DNA from: Rhipicephalus microplus
Taxonomy: Eukaryota > Arthropoda > Arachnida > Ixodida > Ixodidae
Reading direction: 5' to 3'
DNA: 64,000 nt
Assembly (NCBI RefSeq): GCF_043290135.1
Contig: NC_134710.1
Span: 459,521,376-459,585,375 of the forward strand
In this document: piece after piece, positions 25,348 to 37,800 of the stretch
Layout: each line of letters begins with the position of its first letter
Position numbering within the stretch: position 1 is the stretch's first letter
Notes under the pieces: generated by a model
The model's input: the letters and a program-made list of their open reading frames with translations, nothing else
The model's database searches: none
Told to the model about the DNA's origin: nothing
Translations under genes and position numbers: made by a program

Positions 25348-26371
25348 CTATCGTGCACCTCGAAGGGCTCGCTTGCTCCCCAAAAAAGCTACTGCGCGTC
25401 CTGCAAGTCGCCAACTCACCTCATGACCTAGCCGCCCATCGAAGTGAATTCTGTCTCGTTGAAAACCACCCCACCTATGCACCTCTTTGTTTATTTCCAC
25501 CACCTCAAAGCCTTTCTCTCGACTCATCCGCCATATCTCTTGGTTTGCATTGAAAACCACTCTTTGCAGGTTGCTATCACGCACCGGTACCTCCGGTATC
25601 GTGCATATCACTACCTGTACCTTAGAAGAAGTGGCGCGCATGTCATCGACGCCTTTTGCCAGTGTGGCTGCTAGTCCAGCTGTATCTTCCTTTAAGACAT
25701 CGTTTAAACCGCCTGAAACTATCACGAGGTTTCGTCTATCACCTGTAGTTTTGAGTTTTGCGCTCGCTTGCCTCATGACTGCTTCAAACTTGCGTCCCTG
25801 GAACGCCCCTACTGCAACCCTCTTGTCACCTCTTACCCTCTCTTTGATGGCTTCTGTGCATCGAATTAAATTCGAGTCCCCGGCGATTATCACATGCTGT
25901 GACTTTTCAGCTGGAACGTCCTGCACCTGGGGGCTACTTGCACCTGTGACGCCGGCTCTTTGTCCCCTCCCAGCCCCACCACTACTTCGCTGAAGCTGGA
26001 CCTTGTGATAATTGAACCGGCTGAACCTACTTTATCCGAACTCTCTTGCTCTTCCTTCTCCGCCATTCTGGTTGCCAGTTCCCTACTGTTCTCTCCGAAG
26101 GCCGCTTCTTTGTTCAGCTTCGCTAGTGCTTCCTCGGCGGACTTCAGTCTTTCTCCCATAACCCTCGTTTTCTCTTGCTCTGTCACCAACGCAGTCTCGA
26201 GCTAGGCGATTCTCATCAGCAGTTCACTCGGGCAACCATCATTTTCTCCATTTTTTCCTCGACCTCACATTGCCTACACTTCGCGTCAGCCTCTTCTCCA
26301 TCCGCTTCTACGCTTGGGTCAACTTTCGAACCCACTCCATATTCTGAACACTTTACAGTCTTTTTAACCAT
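25348..26371 (-). pseudogene. LINE copy 1 ORF1 with SGNH/GDSL-hydrolase (esterase-like) domain
   Basis: The N-terminal piece (ATG at 26371) has a short Cys pair (KCRQCE) and acidic/basic residues, then a stop. A coiled-coil-like piece follows (26189-25890, KSAEEALAKLNKEAAF). The third piece (25926-25348) carries the SGNH blocks: IIAGDSNLIRC (block I, Ser nucleophile), VSGGLNDVL (block III, GxND) and RDRIHFDGRLGH (block V, D..H). Esterase-like domains are known in ORF1 proteins of CR1-type LINEs. Here it is paired with an ORF2 whose RT looks L1/RTE-like. At least two frame changes break the ORF. The stop of ORF1 is 45 bases before the ORF2 ATG. Confidence 0.7.
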
Positions 26372-26900
26372 GTCTTTCTGACATCAATTGTCCCTATACT
26401 CGATAATTACTAAACTTGAGCCTTGCACTACGAAAAAAAAAAGAAAGTCTAAGCTCTACTACAAAAGTTTGCGTGTTCAATGTACACGCACCTCCCCCAC
26501 GGGGTGGCAAAAGAAAAAAACAACAAAAAAATCAAACACACACACACCCGCCCTAACTAATAAATACCTGGGGACTGGCCCCCGAAAAAGCCGTACCACA
26601 AAATAGGTGCTACGAAGGTTTCAACCGCTGCTTTATAATTATAAAGACAAGCTCAAAACATGCAAAAACACTTATCTGCGCAGTCGATCCGGAGCGCTTA
26701 AAAAACACGTTCATCCACCGTGACAGGCTGAACTGAACATCATGTAGCTAAAACTACACGATGCTGCCACCTACCAGCGGCTCAGCGCTCTAAACCTTTC
26801 GTTTATTCACAGAAAGCTGTTATAACAATACGGGTGACGCGCGGTGCCGTAGTTGTCCGCCACTGCCGTTGTCGCCGGTGTCCGTGACCACTATCGCACT

Positions 26901-28469
26901 AAATAAGAAAAAAAACAGTTAATAAAAGAACACCAAAGGCACACTGGGGCTCGAGACCGGTGTCCACCGCGGGCCAGCGCGGTCCAGTGTGGTGTCCCAC
27001 CACTGGGCAACTCTGCTGCTTGATGTGGGGAATGTAATCGCGTCAATATGAGGATTGATATTGAATATGGAATAGAGTTCATTGCGCAACAAAGTTACGA
27101 GGAGACCAGGCGAAACAGCTGCCCTGAGCAGCTTGAGAGGAACATGGCCACCTTACGCACTGAGCGCTTTCAGTGGCTGAAAGCATTCCCAATACCTAAT
27201 GCATGAACAGACAAGCAGAAATAGTAAACAAACACGGTGAGAAATATTTAAAAAAAAGTATTGTGTAACCTTTTGAAAAACCAAGTGAAAAAATACCCTT
27301 AGTGAAGAAGACTGCAAAAAAACACAACAGATGAACCTATCACAGCTCAAGCAATCACACAAACATGCCACGTAGCTTTTTTAGTGAGAGAGGGGATACA
27401 TTTAGACCATTTCATTTCAGTAATCGATTTAAGTTAGTTGGTAAACATAACTGTAGCATTTGGTCACCGTATACAGTTCTGTTTTTGGTGACAATGCAAG
27501 AATGTAAAAGACGAAATTCGAAAAAAATACTATGTTGCTGTAAGGATGCCAATGTAAAAACATTTTAGAACAGCAGAGGAACAACAAGGCGTCACACAAT
27601 GCGAATAGCGTAACATGTGGGTCGTCCAGTGCTCTAACCTATTACAGAAGGTTGTTCTTTGTCACTTATTACTCAGCTGGCGCATACCACTTCAGGGATG
27701 ATTCTTCATCATCATCAGCCGCTGCAAGAGCAATTGGCTCAAAATTCTTTGCAAGTTTTAGCGGATACCTCGCTATTCAGAAAAATAACAAAGCATAGCA
27801 TAGTAAATGCCGTACAAAACAAATAGAATTGTAAGCCGAGGCATAAATTCACTTTATTTCAAACCATATTAGCTTGCTCGTTTTTTATTACCTCTGTTTA
27901 TTTTATTTCTAACTCATCGTTTACCACTCTGTTCTTTGTTTAAGCCCCCCTATCTAAATTACCCGGTTAGTAAAACAATTCGATCTCACAAATGAGGTAC
28001 CGTCCATTTCATGGCTGATCCCCCCCGTGTTGGGTTGCGCCTAGACTTTGAAGAACAACCAACCAACCAACCAACCAATCTTCTGCACATAAATAATGAT
28101 TATTAGTGGCGTAGTGGGTACCCAGCAAGTGTGCTTTTTACCAGTTATCCCGTGTGTCTAGAAAACACTAAAAACCACTCTTTTAGCTTTCGCTGTGACT
28201 GTGCTGCGCCTTTCGCGCAGGCTGGGCGTTTTTACATATTACTGCCTTATGGTGCCATATATGATATATCCTGCAGAGCCTCCACATAAAACACTATCAC
28301 ACGCAGGTACACGGCCAATTTGTATTGTGGAAGCCTTCCTCAAACATAAATATATTCGCGAAACTAAGACAATGCTTGAGATGCTGCAATATGTATCAAA
28401 ACACACGCAAAGTACATGAGCAATTTGCTACAAAGAAGTGTTTGTCACAGTCAGGAAATGTTTTGTCAC
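26901..28469. other. Intron-like spacer
   Basis: AT-rich, no gene recognised. A (CCAA)n run at about 28057-28078 may be the tail of an old repeat. Confidence 0.35.
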
Positions 28470-28620
28470 AATTGAAAGGACATGGCAGTGTGTTCCGAAG
28501 GCTGCCGGGACATTGTGGAATGGTTGGCGACGATATGACTGATGACCCCCCCCCAGTACGCCATTGCATTGTCTCACCAACAATAACATTATCTCACGAA
28601 CTTCGATGCAGAATTGAGCC
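28470..28620 (+). pseudogene. LINE RNase H fragment
   Basis: The plus frame reads RRLPGHCGMVGDDMTDD, matching the last RNase H motif of LINEs (W.PGH.G..GN..AD). The same DNA word recurs at 39910-39965, so this is a dispersed LINE remnant. A C9 run follows. Confidence 0.5.
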
Positions 28621-30129
28621 TTCTGAAATTATCATCTAAATAACTTGTCATATCGGGGAATTTGCAACCTGGGAAGCCACTTTGCTTTGCCGCCTGTCGT
28701 GAAGGGAAACTTTCATTAAGGCAGAGATTTTAACTTCTCGTTTTGTTGTTGAATGGAACCTAATGAAAAGCTTGGTTGACACTTGGCTTTCATTCAGGTT
28801 TTACTGAAGCACTCTTTCTACACAAGAATGTTGCACACATTCCAATGGGAGACCTTCAACTGTGTGGGGTCAGCCGCGCGTACCATGATCACTAAATGAC
28901 CGTGGCGGACACAAAATGCTAATAATGACATTGTATCTTCATAGCACGCCTGTAGATATTTAAGCCCACATGATTGGCCTGCCTATATGGGCTGTTCGAA
29001 TGAACCCTTTTTCTGGTTATGTATTACGCACCTGACAGTGTGTTTTCTGGTAAGTGATAGAATGTGTGTAGAGAGACATCACCTGCAATACGGTACTGAA
29101 CACTTCACAGGTATAACGGCTTCAAGGAAGACCCTGCCTCCAAATGTGTCTGCATTCCTCCGTTCAGTGCCACGAATGGCATATCAGCACGTAGTGACCT
29201 CAACATTTTGATGGGTCGTTACCCTTTTCCTGCTCTTGGGCCGGCATCCCGAGGAGGCATAGACATGAAGGTATGCAACTAATGAATCCTACTGTGATGT
29301 TCAATAACACTTACAAAGCAAAACCTTGGCCTCCCATTCCGGGTGCCGACATGTCATTACATTTTTATTCTTATGTGGTCGGCTCTTCCATTTTTTTATT
29401 GAATAATTCTTGCAGACGAGACGGTAATCCGTGGAAGCTTTGATTTCGATACAATAACAGTTGTCCTTTAATAGTAAACTTTGTCTTGCGACCATTACCT
29501 AACACGCTCGAAACGGCCTGTATCTAGTGCTCTCGCCTTTCTGCTTCGAGCCACAGCTACGAAAATTGGTGAAAGCTAAAGTTTATTTTTTAGTCGTTTA
29601 CGCACATGAAAATTCACAGCATAATAGTGCCATCGTTTGTGGCGTTTTTTTCCTTAGCGCGTGGAGCTGCTGCGTCGGCTCTTGACCTCCCCGCCATTCT
29701 GGCGCATGATCAAGCACTTCATGTTGGTCTTGTCGGCCGTCCGACAGGCGGAGCTATTTTGTAGCTATTAGCAGCTGTTTATCTGAGTATTGCATGTGTC
29801 CACGTATTCACGCGGACACATGCAATAACGAGGTCAAGCGTTGTATTGCTGTTGCTTGTTGCACTTGGTTACATCAAACTGTGCAAGGGAGTCGTACTTT
29901 GCACAAACCAAAACTACTCCGACAGGTGTTGGAACGTGCATGTGAAACTCCGAAGTCCAATGGTTTTTTTATTTTTATAACTATATATGCGAGTCTTTGC
30001 GTGCCAATACGGAGTTGCGGTTTTGGAGGGCACCGTATTGCAGGGCTCCAGAAGTTACGACCACCTGGTGCTCTTGAACACGCACTGACACGGCACAGTA
30101 CGCGCACATCTACCCGTCCACATCGATAA
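28621..30129. other. Intron-like spacer
   Basis: No gene recognised. Contains a 14-bp perfect inverted repeat (29788-29801 and 29814-29827) around a 12-base loop. Confidence 0.35.
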
Positions 30130-30345
30130 CACATTGCGCAGGGTGCTCAGCTTCTGACTTAATGGTCACGGATTCGATCCCGCTCGTGGCGGTCGCATTT
30201 AGATGAAGGCGAACTGGTAGAAGCCCGTATACTGTGTGATTTTACTGCACGTTAATTAATACCATATGTTAGGAATTTCTCGAGCCATCCCTGTGGCGTC
30301 TCTCATGCTCATATCGTGGTTTTAGAACGTAAAACGTATGGTCTT
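30130..30345 (+). repeat. tRNA-derived SINE
   Basis: The head region (about 30137-30182) contains a B-box-like GGATTCGATCCC after a plausible A-box region. It is followed by GGTCGCATTTAGATGAAGGC, a conserved body and GTGGTTTTAGAACGTAAAAC near the end. The body is one I recognise as widespread in tick genomes, but only one copy occurs in this window. Pol III transcription is inferred from the box. No target duplication identified. Confidence 0.6.
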
Positions 30346-31204
30346 ATTATTAATAACACGCAGAAATCCCTTCACCTGCACATCGAAATACGACCACCGC
30401 GGCCGCGAACGAATGCGCGGCTATCAAGGCAGCAGCGGAGTACGCCACACACACGCTGTTGTTTCTGGCATCGTCTGCAAACAGCATAGTTGTGCATCTT
30501 GCCCCTCCACGTGAACGATCTACCGGCTGTTTGACTAAATGGTCCTACCTGTGAATATGACCAATGTTTGGAAGTAGCGTGGCTGTAATATTTAGTGTAC
30601 TCACATATTGAACTCAAGTTATCTGTCTTAGTAAGAATGCACATCCAATAAGAGCTAACTAATGTGCGTGAGCGCCGACTTCTCAGTGCGTCAGTGCCGT
30701 ACGACGGAGCCAAGTTTCTAGCTAGGCGAGGTTAGGAGCATGCCCGCAAAGCGCGCTCAGCAGGGCAAATCATCTGCTAGGCAAAGGAAGTCACCTAATG
30801 GCGCACTTCTGCGAACCTCTCTTGCAGCTTCTTGAAGGCAGGCTTGTGGCATGCCTTTAAATTTTGCTTCTTCGAGTGCTTGCAGTAACGATCGACTTCG
30901 GAAGAAAAGATACTGGCCATTCCACTACCCGCAGTGCGTCTTTGTCTGAAGTGCGAAATTACGCAGTGACGTCCTTCAAAAGAAACAGCCCAGTGGACGA
31001 TGAACCATTCTGAGCGCATTTTGTGGGCATGCGCTAACACTCCCGCTGTTTGCAACTTGGCTACGTTGTACGGCAATCACGCACTTAAAAGCCGCCGCTC
31101 GCACGCGCTAACAATTTGGCCGGCTGTATGCTCAATGGCTGCTGCCAAGATTGCAGAACGAGATGGTATTTATTTATTTTTTGGGTGACGCGTTTTCCAC
31201 ACAG
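30346..31204. other. Intron-like spacer
   Basis: No gene recognised. It ends with a usable splice acceptor (TTTTCCACACAG, 31193-31204). Confidence 0.4.
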
Positions 31205-31387
31205 TTGACAAATACGTCACTTGCCGTTGGACTTCAATTCATTGCTGTGGCGGGACCCACGCAGGACCTGCAGCCGCCGTTCCGCTGGTCCACATCCGGG
31301 TTCCACGACCCCCATGATGGTCAGCCGGATTTATGGAATTTCACGACATTCGTTTGGACCTGGGGAAAAGGTCACTGCCAACCATAA
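31205..31387 (+). CDS. Terminal exon of the phospholipase B-like (PLBD) protein
   Basis: After the AG at 31203-31204 the frame reads LTNTSLAVGLQFIAVAGPTQ, then DLQPPFRWSTSGFHDPHDGQ and PDLWNFTTF, ending in TAA at 31385-31387. PLBD proteins end with the pattern GPT.D..PPF.WSTS.F....H.GQPDLW.F, about 60 residues downstream of the MVRLMRYND block encoded at 3079-3231. The spacing, order and strand therefore fit one gene. The middle block (ISARSDLNPANG / HGG.D.K type) is missing from what I could read between the exons. Either it lies in a short exon I overlooked or it has been lost. Confidence 0.6.
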   Translation: MTNTSLAVGLQFIAVAGPTQDLQPPFRWSTSGFHDPHDGQPDLWNFTTFVWTWGKGHCQP

Positions 31388-34300
31388 ATATCACTCTAAA
31401 AACGTTGCTGATTCATTTGTTTGTGTCCCATCTTTTTTGTAAACCAGCACAGGTCATACTGGCCGACACAGCGTCCATTTTCGTGACCAATGTTGTCACT
31501 TTGAAAGAAAACATGAAGAAATGTGAGATTTACGAAGATGGAATGGGAGAAAATAGCCTGACTGCTGCCTACTTTTTGGAATAACAGAATAAGACATAAA
31601 AACTAAAAAGAACACATGGCTGATTGCCCCATCTAGAAATCCGTAAAAAACGAAATTGAAACGGGTCTTCAGAGAGGTAGCTGAGCGTTTATTGGGCATT
31701 GTTTTAGCAACATATGGTGTAGTCACGTGAAGAACGGAAAGCGGCTCGAAACCTTCAGCGCACACCTCAAGCAGAAAGAACGCACGAAATTAGCATACAC
31801 AGGACGAGCGCGGAAAAATAACTATGACAGCTGGACCCTTAAGCAGGCTACTCAAACCGAAAGGCGTAACAAATGAGCGCATTGTATACTAGCGACAAGC
31901 ACGAACAACTGACACAATTCTTAAGCGTGAGCCAGACTTGCGATTCTCGGTGAGATGTGGCGCGTGGCGCGACGATGCGCCAGCACCGGCATGTGGCGTT
32001 TCGGGGCACAGGGGTGCGAAGAAGCTATGAGTGGCAGGCTACATCTCCATGCGCCACATCGGCATGCATGGTCAGAAGATTTAGTATCCTCGTAACGAAG
32101 CTCAAAACAGACAACATTGTATGGCTATGGTTCTTTCCGTAAAACATAATAAGGAAAACGCCTTCGTGAATGACAAGCATGTTGCAATAGCGGCAACAGC
32201 TGATTATTCACGGCTCCGTTCGCTATAGCCTAGCATGGAGAGCGCCAGCCGCCGCCTCACAGAGACGCCGGTATCGCTCAGTGATGTTCCGTACTACGCT
32301 GAATAATTCGCGTTCAGGGACATCAAAATTCCCAATTTGAGGGATTTTCACCTGCAAAACGTTGTCGAAATTCTCAGCATATTTTTCTGCACATCAGTAC
32401 TAATTTCTGCCCCCATACACGCACACACATGCTATAATACACATGTCTGACGTACTGGCGACTTTTAAACTCATAAATAACTCCTGCACTGCCATGCAAC
32501 AAAAGCATCAGTTTGTTAATTCAGATATGTTTGTACACTTCACATTGTGGACTTCAAGCCTAACAACACCAATAGTCAAGTAGAACTTGCTCTGCATAAG
32601 TATCAGAAACAAAGCTCACGGGCTATACTTGCGTAGTGCATGCGCCAGAACCGATTGCAGCAGATGAAGGCGCACTGTAACTGCTAATAACTGGTCGTCA
32701 TAGGATGATTCAACCATTCCTGAAGTTTCCTGCAACATCACGAAGATTCTTTTTTTTCCCTTTGACCCTAATGACATGCGAAACTTCCCCTACAAGGGGA
32801 AAAATCTCTGGACGCAACATCACAGGTATAGCTGTGTTTACCTGCGAAATGACCTCGCATCGCTTCTCACGATCTCCTATCTCTCTAGTGGTTTCAAAAC
32901 GGGTGTTGTCTTGTCTTGCAGAAATGGCCCACTTCAAACATCACATAATTTGAACCGGAACGGTTTCTCATCACAAGAGAAAGGCACTCAATATTTGTTA
33001 CGCTGCCGCAAGCGGGGATGTGCTCAAGTCCAGGCTCGCTCTACTGCATCGACTCGCCTGGGCTGGCCTAGGCCACGGGTAATGGGAGCGGTGACAGGGA
33101 GATGTCGCCACAAACAGCATGACGCCAATCGTCTGCTCGCGCTGTGATTGGCTGAAGCTATGCGGTGTACTGAAGTAGAGACGAAAATACCTGGCCGGTT
33201 TGATGCACGCCGGACAGGAGCCGCGGTGGTGCGATGTAATGAAACGTCAGAAAACGGCACTACTCCGGCTCCTGCATCACACGAAAAGTCGCACCTCTGC
33301 CACGCGCTTTACTTCATCATGTGTCAGCAGCGCACTCCAATCGTAGACACGGCCGTGACAGTGAGCAAAGGGACCTTCGTCCTCTCCTGAGTCTGAAAAG
33401 CGTGCGCGAAAGGAGATACCACGGACCCTGTAGACGACGACCTTTAGAGCACGCCCAACGCTAAAGCCCTTAAACTTCGCAAAGTAGCGACGTACGTGGT
33501 TATACGCGCGCCTTCTCTCTTATCTCCATCATCCGACCTCTCCGAGGCCGGGGCCGTATCGGTATTGTCAAGATGCCGTCACAGGGGCTACTTTCAGTGT
33601 TCGTTTGCCGACAGTCGCTCGCGACTAGCATCTTCGCTCTCGAAGTGTAGACTCGCCGGTCTAAAACGCATCTGCTTAAATGAATATGAACTTGTCCTTC
33701 CCTCCGCATTGTGCTGTGAAATACACGTGAACCAAGAATGGCGTCGTCGTTGGTTGCCGTGGGATGCTCTTCCGCCTTCTGATACCTGAACAAGTATAGG
33801 GACGGTTGAAAACACTTCATGGTACCAACCGTAAAGCAGTATTCACACGAAGGAGCAAATCAAAACTCGAGCCGGCGGGTCACGTACTACGCCACCATAG
33901 GTCAGACATTCCCGCCCGCTTCGGTCCGTGCGGAACGATTTGTGAAGCTGTTGGGATTCTGGGGGAGCAACGCCGAAACCCTTGCTTGTAGCGTGAATTC
34001 TCCATATCGTGTCAGGTCTCTCCCCTGGCTGCGGAGGGACTCGAACCACGTCTCATGGCACGTGAGTCCGCGATCCGTTCGCGATCTCGACGGTTTTTTT
34101 TAATAAACCTTCGAGCGCAATGAGTCGCAACAACAACAACAAAAAAAAGCAGTGAGAACTTCAGGTCGGCATTTTCGATTAGACCTTGCGAAGAAGTTGC
34201 GAGTCTCTCACTCTGATTGGTTTTGACATTTGCTCAACTCGATGGCGTAGACATGTCGCAGTTAACTGTGCAGTACGTCGCCGTCTCTCACTCAAGTTAC

Positions 34301-34787
34301 ATTACTGCTTCTGTGGGCGCTATTTTTTTTCTTTGTCAACAAATCAAGGCTACGTTTACTGCTAGAGCTTATGCGTCGACTGCCTTGAGTTCGCGGTACC
34401 GGTTTGTGCGCTCAGCATGCACTCAGATGAACGATAAAATGTGATTGCGAAAGTTGAGAAATTCCGCACTGCTGGTTTGAATACACAAAAATGAAGTGCA
34501 GAAATTAGTATTAGGATTGTTACCGTCCGCGTATTTTGCGTTGCGCGCTCGTATATTTCAGAGCACATTGCTTTATCTGGCTCTTTCACGTTGACTGATC
34601 AGCCGGGGAACTGCGATGTGAGGTCAGTTATGCAAAACGTACATACCATCGAGACGTTAGGGGCGTGCATTGTTTAGGAGCCGGACGTATGCATGCAATT
34701 CACGTGGTGGTCTACGTTTTATTTCGTGTGGAGGTTTATATCTGTGACTGGAACTCTCGCGAAGTAATCGCTTATGATGATGAATAT
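31388..34787. other. Intergenic sequence
   Basis: No gene recognised. Several GC-richer frames (33000-34100) have the look of dispersed repeats, but there is no second copy in the window to prove it. Near 34760-34794 the sequence has ATGATGATG and ATTTGGC, fitting the (CAT)n tail of the minus-strand LINE relic that resumes at 39489. Confidence 0.35.
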
Positions 34788-34794
34788 ATTTGGC

Positions 34795-34831
34795 TACAGT
34801 GTACTAGAATTGGCAAGTGTGTCGTGCGCGG
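34795..34831 (+). repeat. Left terminal inverted repeat of the THAP transposon
   Basis: Matches the reverse complement of 39452-39488 at all but about four of 37 positions. Confidence 0.75.
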
Positions 34832-34885
34832 GCGCAAAACGGGTCGCCTCAGCGATGATACCCTCCTCTCCCAACCAGCTCTCAG

Positions 34886-37800
34886 CATGGATGGATGCTG
34901 GATGGATGCTATGAGCGTCCCCTTTATAACGGGGTGGTGACAAGTATGCCACCAGGCTCGACAAAAAAAAAAAAAAAACCTTTTTTTCTTTTTATGTTGG
35001 CCTAATGCCTCTACTTCGACAAATTCTATCTTAATGGAAAAAAAGGTAAATTTTCAGCTTAAGTTCTCTGCCATTTACGGCACACTGTCCATATTTTATT
35101 TTTCCAATATTTATTTTTGTCCTTTCTCTCTAATTTTCTGCCACCAATACTCTAACCGTCTCTTACTTATTTCAATCGCGGGTGTGTTCAGCTTTCCATT
35201 GTTGTCCCTAAAACCCAAGGCTTCCTGTAGGCTCGTGCCCAAACGTACACCTGGGTGGATATCTCCACATTCAATCAGAACATGCTCCGCCGTTTCCTTA
35301 TCTTTCCCGCAGCATGTGCATTGTTCTTCTTCTTTACTGAATCTTGCTTTATAACTACGCGTTCTAAGGCAACCCGATCTCGCTTCAAACAGTAAAGCGC
35401 TTCCCCTTGAATTATCGTAAAATGCCTCCCTCCTTATTTCATTTTTGCCCTTTCGGTAGTTACTCAAAGCCGGTTTTTTCTCCATAGCTGCCATCCAGTA
35501 AATCCTCTCCGCCTCCCTGACTTTTCCCTTAACGCTCTTTGTTGACATACGGCTTACAATACCAGCCGTATACTTACTAGTGAGTCTTCTAGTTCTTTTT
35601 CTCCACTGTGTGTCCACGCTCTTCCTATACAAATAACGGAACACCTTCTCTGCCCATCTACTCTCCTTCATATTTCTTAGCCTTTCTTCGAACCTTATTT
35701 TGCTCTGCGCTTCCCTCGCCTCAAAACCTGCCCACCCCATATCGCCCTTTACAGCCTCGTTTGTCGTCTTCCCGTGAGCACCCAACGCGAGGCGTCCCAC
35801 AGTCCTTTGATTTACATCCATTCCCGCTTGCACCTCTGCCCTCATGCACACCACTGAGTTCCCAAAAGTAAGCCCTGGAACCATTACACCCTTCCACAGA
35901 CCTCGAAGCACCTCATACCTATTGTATCCCCACAACGCTCTGTGCTTCATTATTGCCGCATTCCTATTTCCTTTTGCTGCCGAGGCTTTTTCCTGTACCT
36001 CCATGTATCTATCACTCTCATTTACCCATACTCCAAGGTACTTGTATTCACTTACCCTCGGTATTTCTTGGCCTTGTATGGACACCGTCTGATCACAGGG
36101 ATCATTGAATACCATCAATCCACACTTCCTTACACTGAATCCTAGTCCAAGAGCTTCACCTTCCCTTCCGCATATATTCGCCAGCTGCTGTATATCATCT
36201 CGACTGTCCGCAAATAAGACGATATCGTCCGCATAAAATAAACCTGGAAGCTTCTGCTCAATCATCATGCCGCCCTGTTTTTGTGACAGATTAAAACCAA
36301 TGTTGCTACCTTCTAGCGCTTTTTCCATACTCACCATGTACAGCATGAATAACAGCGGGGACAAAGAACATCCCTGTCTCAGACCCCTGCTAACCTCAAC
36401 GTTCTCTTTGCTACGCATTCCTTCCCACTCTATGCAAACTGTATTTTCTCGGTATATCTCCCTCAAAAGCTGTATACAGTCGTCGCCCATGCCCATTCCT
36501 TTCAATATATCCCACAAAATTTCCTGATTAACGTTGTCGTATGCCCCAGTGATGTCTAGAAAAGCCACGTACAAGGGCCTATTCTCTATTTTGGATATTT
36601 CTATACACTGAGTGAGAACAAACAGGTTATCGTCTAACCGCCTGTCGACTCGAAATCCGTTCTGAAGTTCTCCCAAAATATCGTTATGTTCGGCCCATGT
36701 TTCTATTTTCATTTTTACTGCTTGCATCGCCATCCTGTATAGTACCGATGTAATGGTTAGTGGTCTATACGAGCGAATCTTGTCCTTTTCTCCCTTGCCT
36801 TTATAGATTAAGTTCATTCTACTTTGTCGCCAACTGTCCGGTATTTGTCCGTCCTTTAAGCTTTTTTCTACTGCTTTTAACAATGCTTCTTTAGTGTTAT
36901 GTCCTAGTTCGTTAATGAGGCTAACGGGAATCCCATCTAAACCCGCGGCAGTGCGCTTTGGAATTTTTCCTTCGGCCTTTTTCCAGTTGAAATTATCAAG
37001 TACTAGCTCTTCCTCTGTTGCTTTCTCCGCCACACTTTTACTCACCGGGGAGATCCCCTGGACGCTCTTTTGAAACGAATCGGCTGTTACCTTTTGGATG
37101 TAACCTAGCGCTTCGTACCCTTCCAATTGATTTCCTCCTTCATCTAGAATATGTTGTTGCGTTGTGACAGACTTCCTACCTAGCGCCTTTATGTGGCTCC
37201 AAAAAATCCTAGGCGCGGCCTCCTTTTTTTCGTGTATCTCTGTCATCCAGCGTTCACTTTCACCTTTAATTTTTGCCTCTACCAATTTCTGTACAAGGGA
37301 TTTTTTCTCTAAATATATTTCCCATATTTTTTTGACTTCGTCCTGCGGCCGCTTCTCCTTTTTTGCCTTTCTATGCTCCCGTGAGGCTTCGCGTCGCTTC
37401 TCGATCGCCTCCCGGATTTCCTTGTTCCACCAACTTTTTGGCTTCCTTTTTCCTTTCCAGCAAACAGTTTTCTTCTCTTTCCCTATCTCCTTCGTCATTA
37501 GATGTAACAGCTCACTATACTCCCAGTCCTTGCCTGGTATTTCGCCTACTTCTTCCTCGACTCTTGCGGCTATATTTATTATTTGTTTGTCATTTAAATA
37601 CGAGCTGCCAGACTTTGATTCCATGCTCATATTTTCAGTTTCGTATCCCATTTGTAATGTTATTCGTTTATGATCACTACCCAAGCTGTTAATGCCTTCC
37701 TCGTCTATCCTCATTTCTGTCAGTTTGTGGTAAATTCCTTCAGTCATGAGACAATAATCAATACTTGATTGCTTGTTTCCGACTTCCCATGTGATCTGGC

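Larger units (their letters stand above)
21711..26900 (-). mobile_element. Near full-length LINE with SGNH-hydrolase ORF1, copy 1
   Basis: Minus strand: a putative 5' UTR (about 26900-26372), ORF1 (26371-25348), ORF2 (25303-21995), a short 3' UTR (21994-21860) and the GGAT-type tail. The 3' UTR end (CCCTTTACATCGGGCGGTGG as read on plus) matches 34915-34940 of copy 2. ORF2 has an APE endonuclease, an RT of the L1/RTE-like kind (RQGC-type block, YADD) and a C-terminal CxxC...H...C finger. Both ORFs are inactivated by stops or frameshifts. The left edge of the 5' UTR is not defined. Confidence 0.75.

Noticed and set aside
29788..29827. 14-bp perfect inverted repeat with a 12-base loop
   Set aside because: No T run, no surrounding gene and no second copy; probably chance or a small repeat end in AT-rich DNA.
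34010..34065. tRNA-like B box on the minus strand (GGTTCGAGTCC)
   Set aside because: The T-stem pairs poorly and no acceptor stem or A-box partner fits at the right distance; probably an old SINE-like fragment at best.
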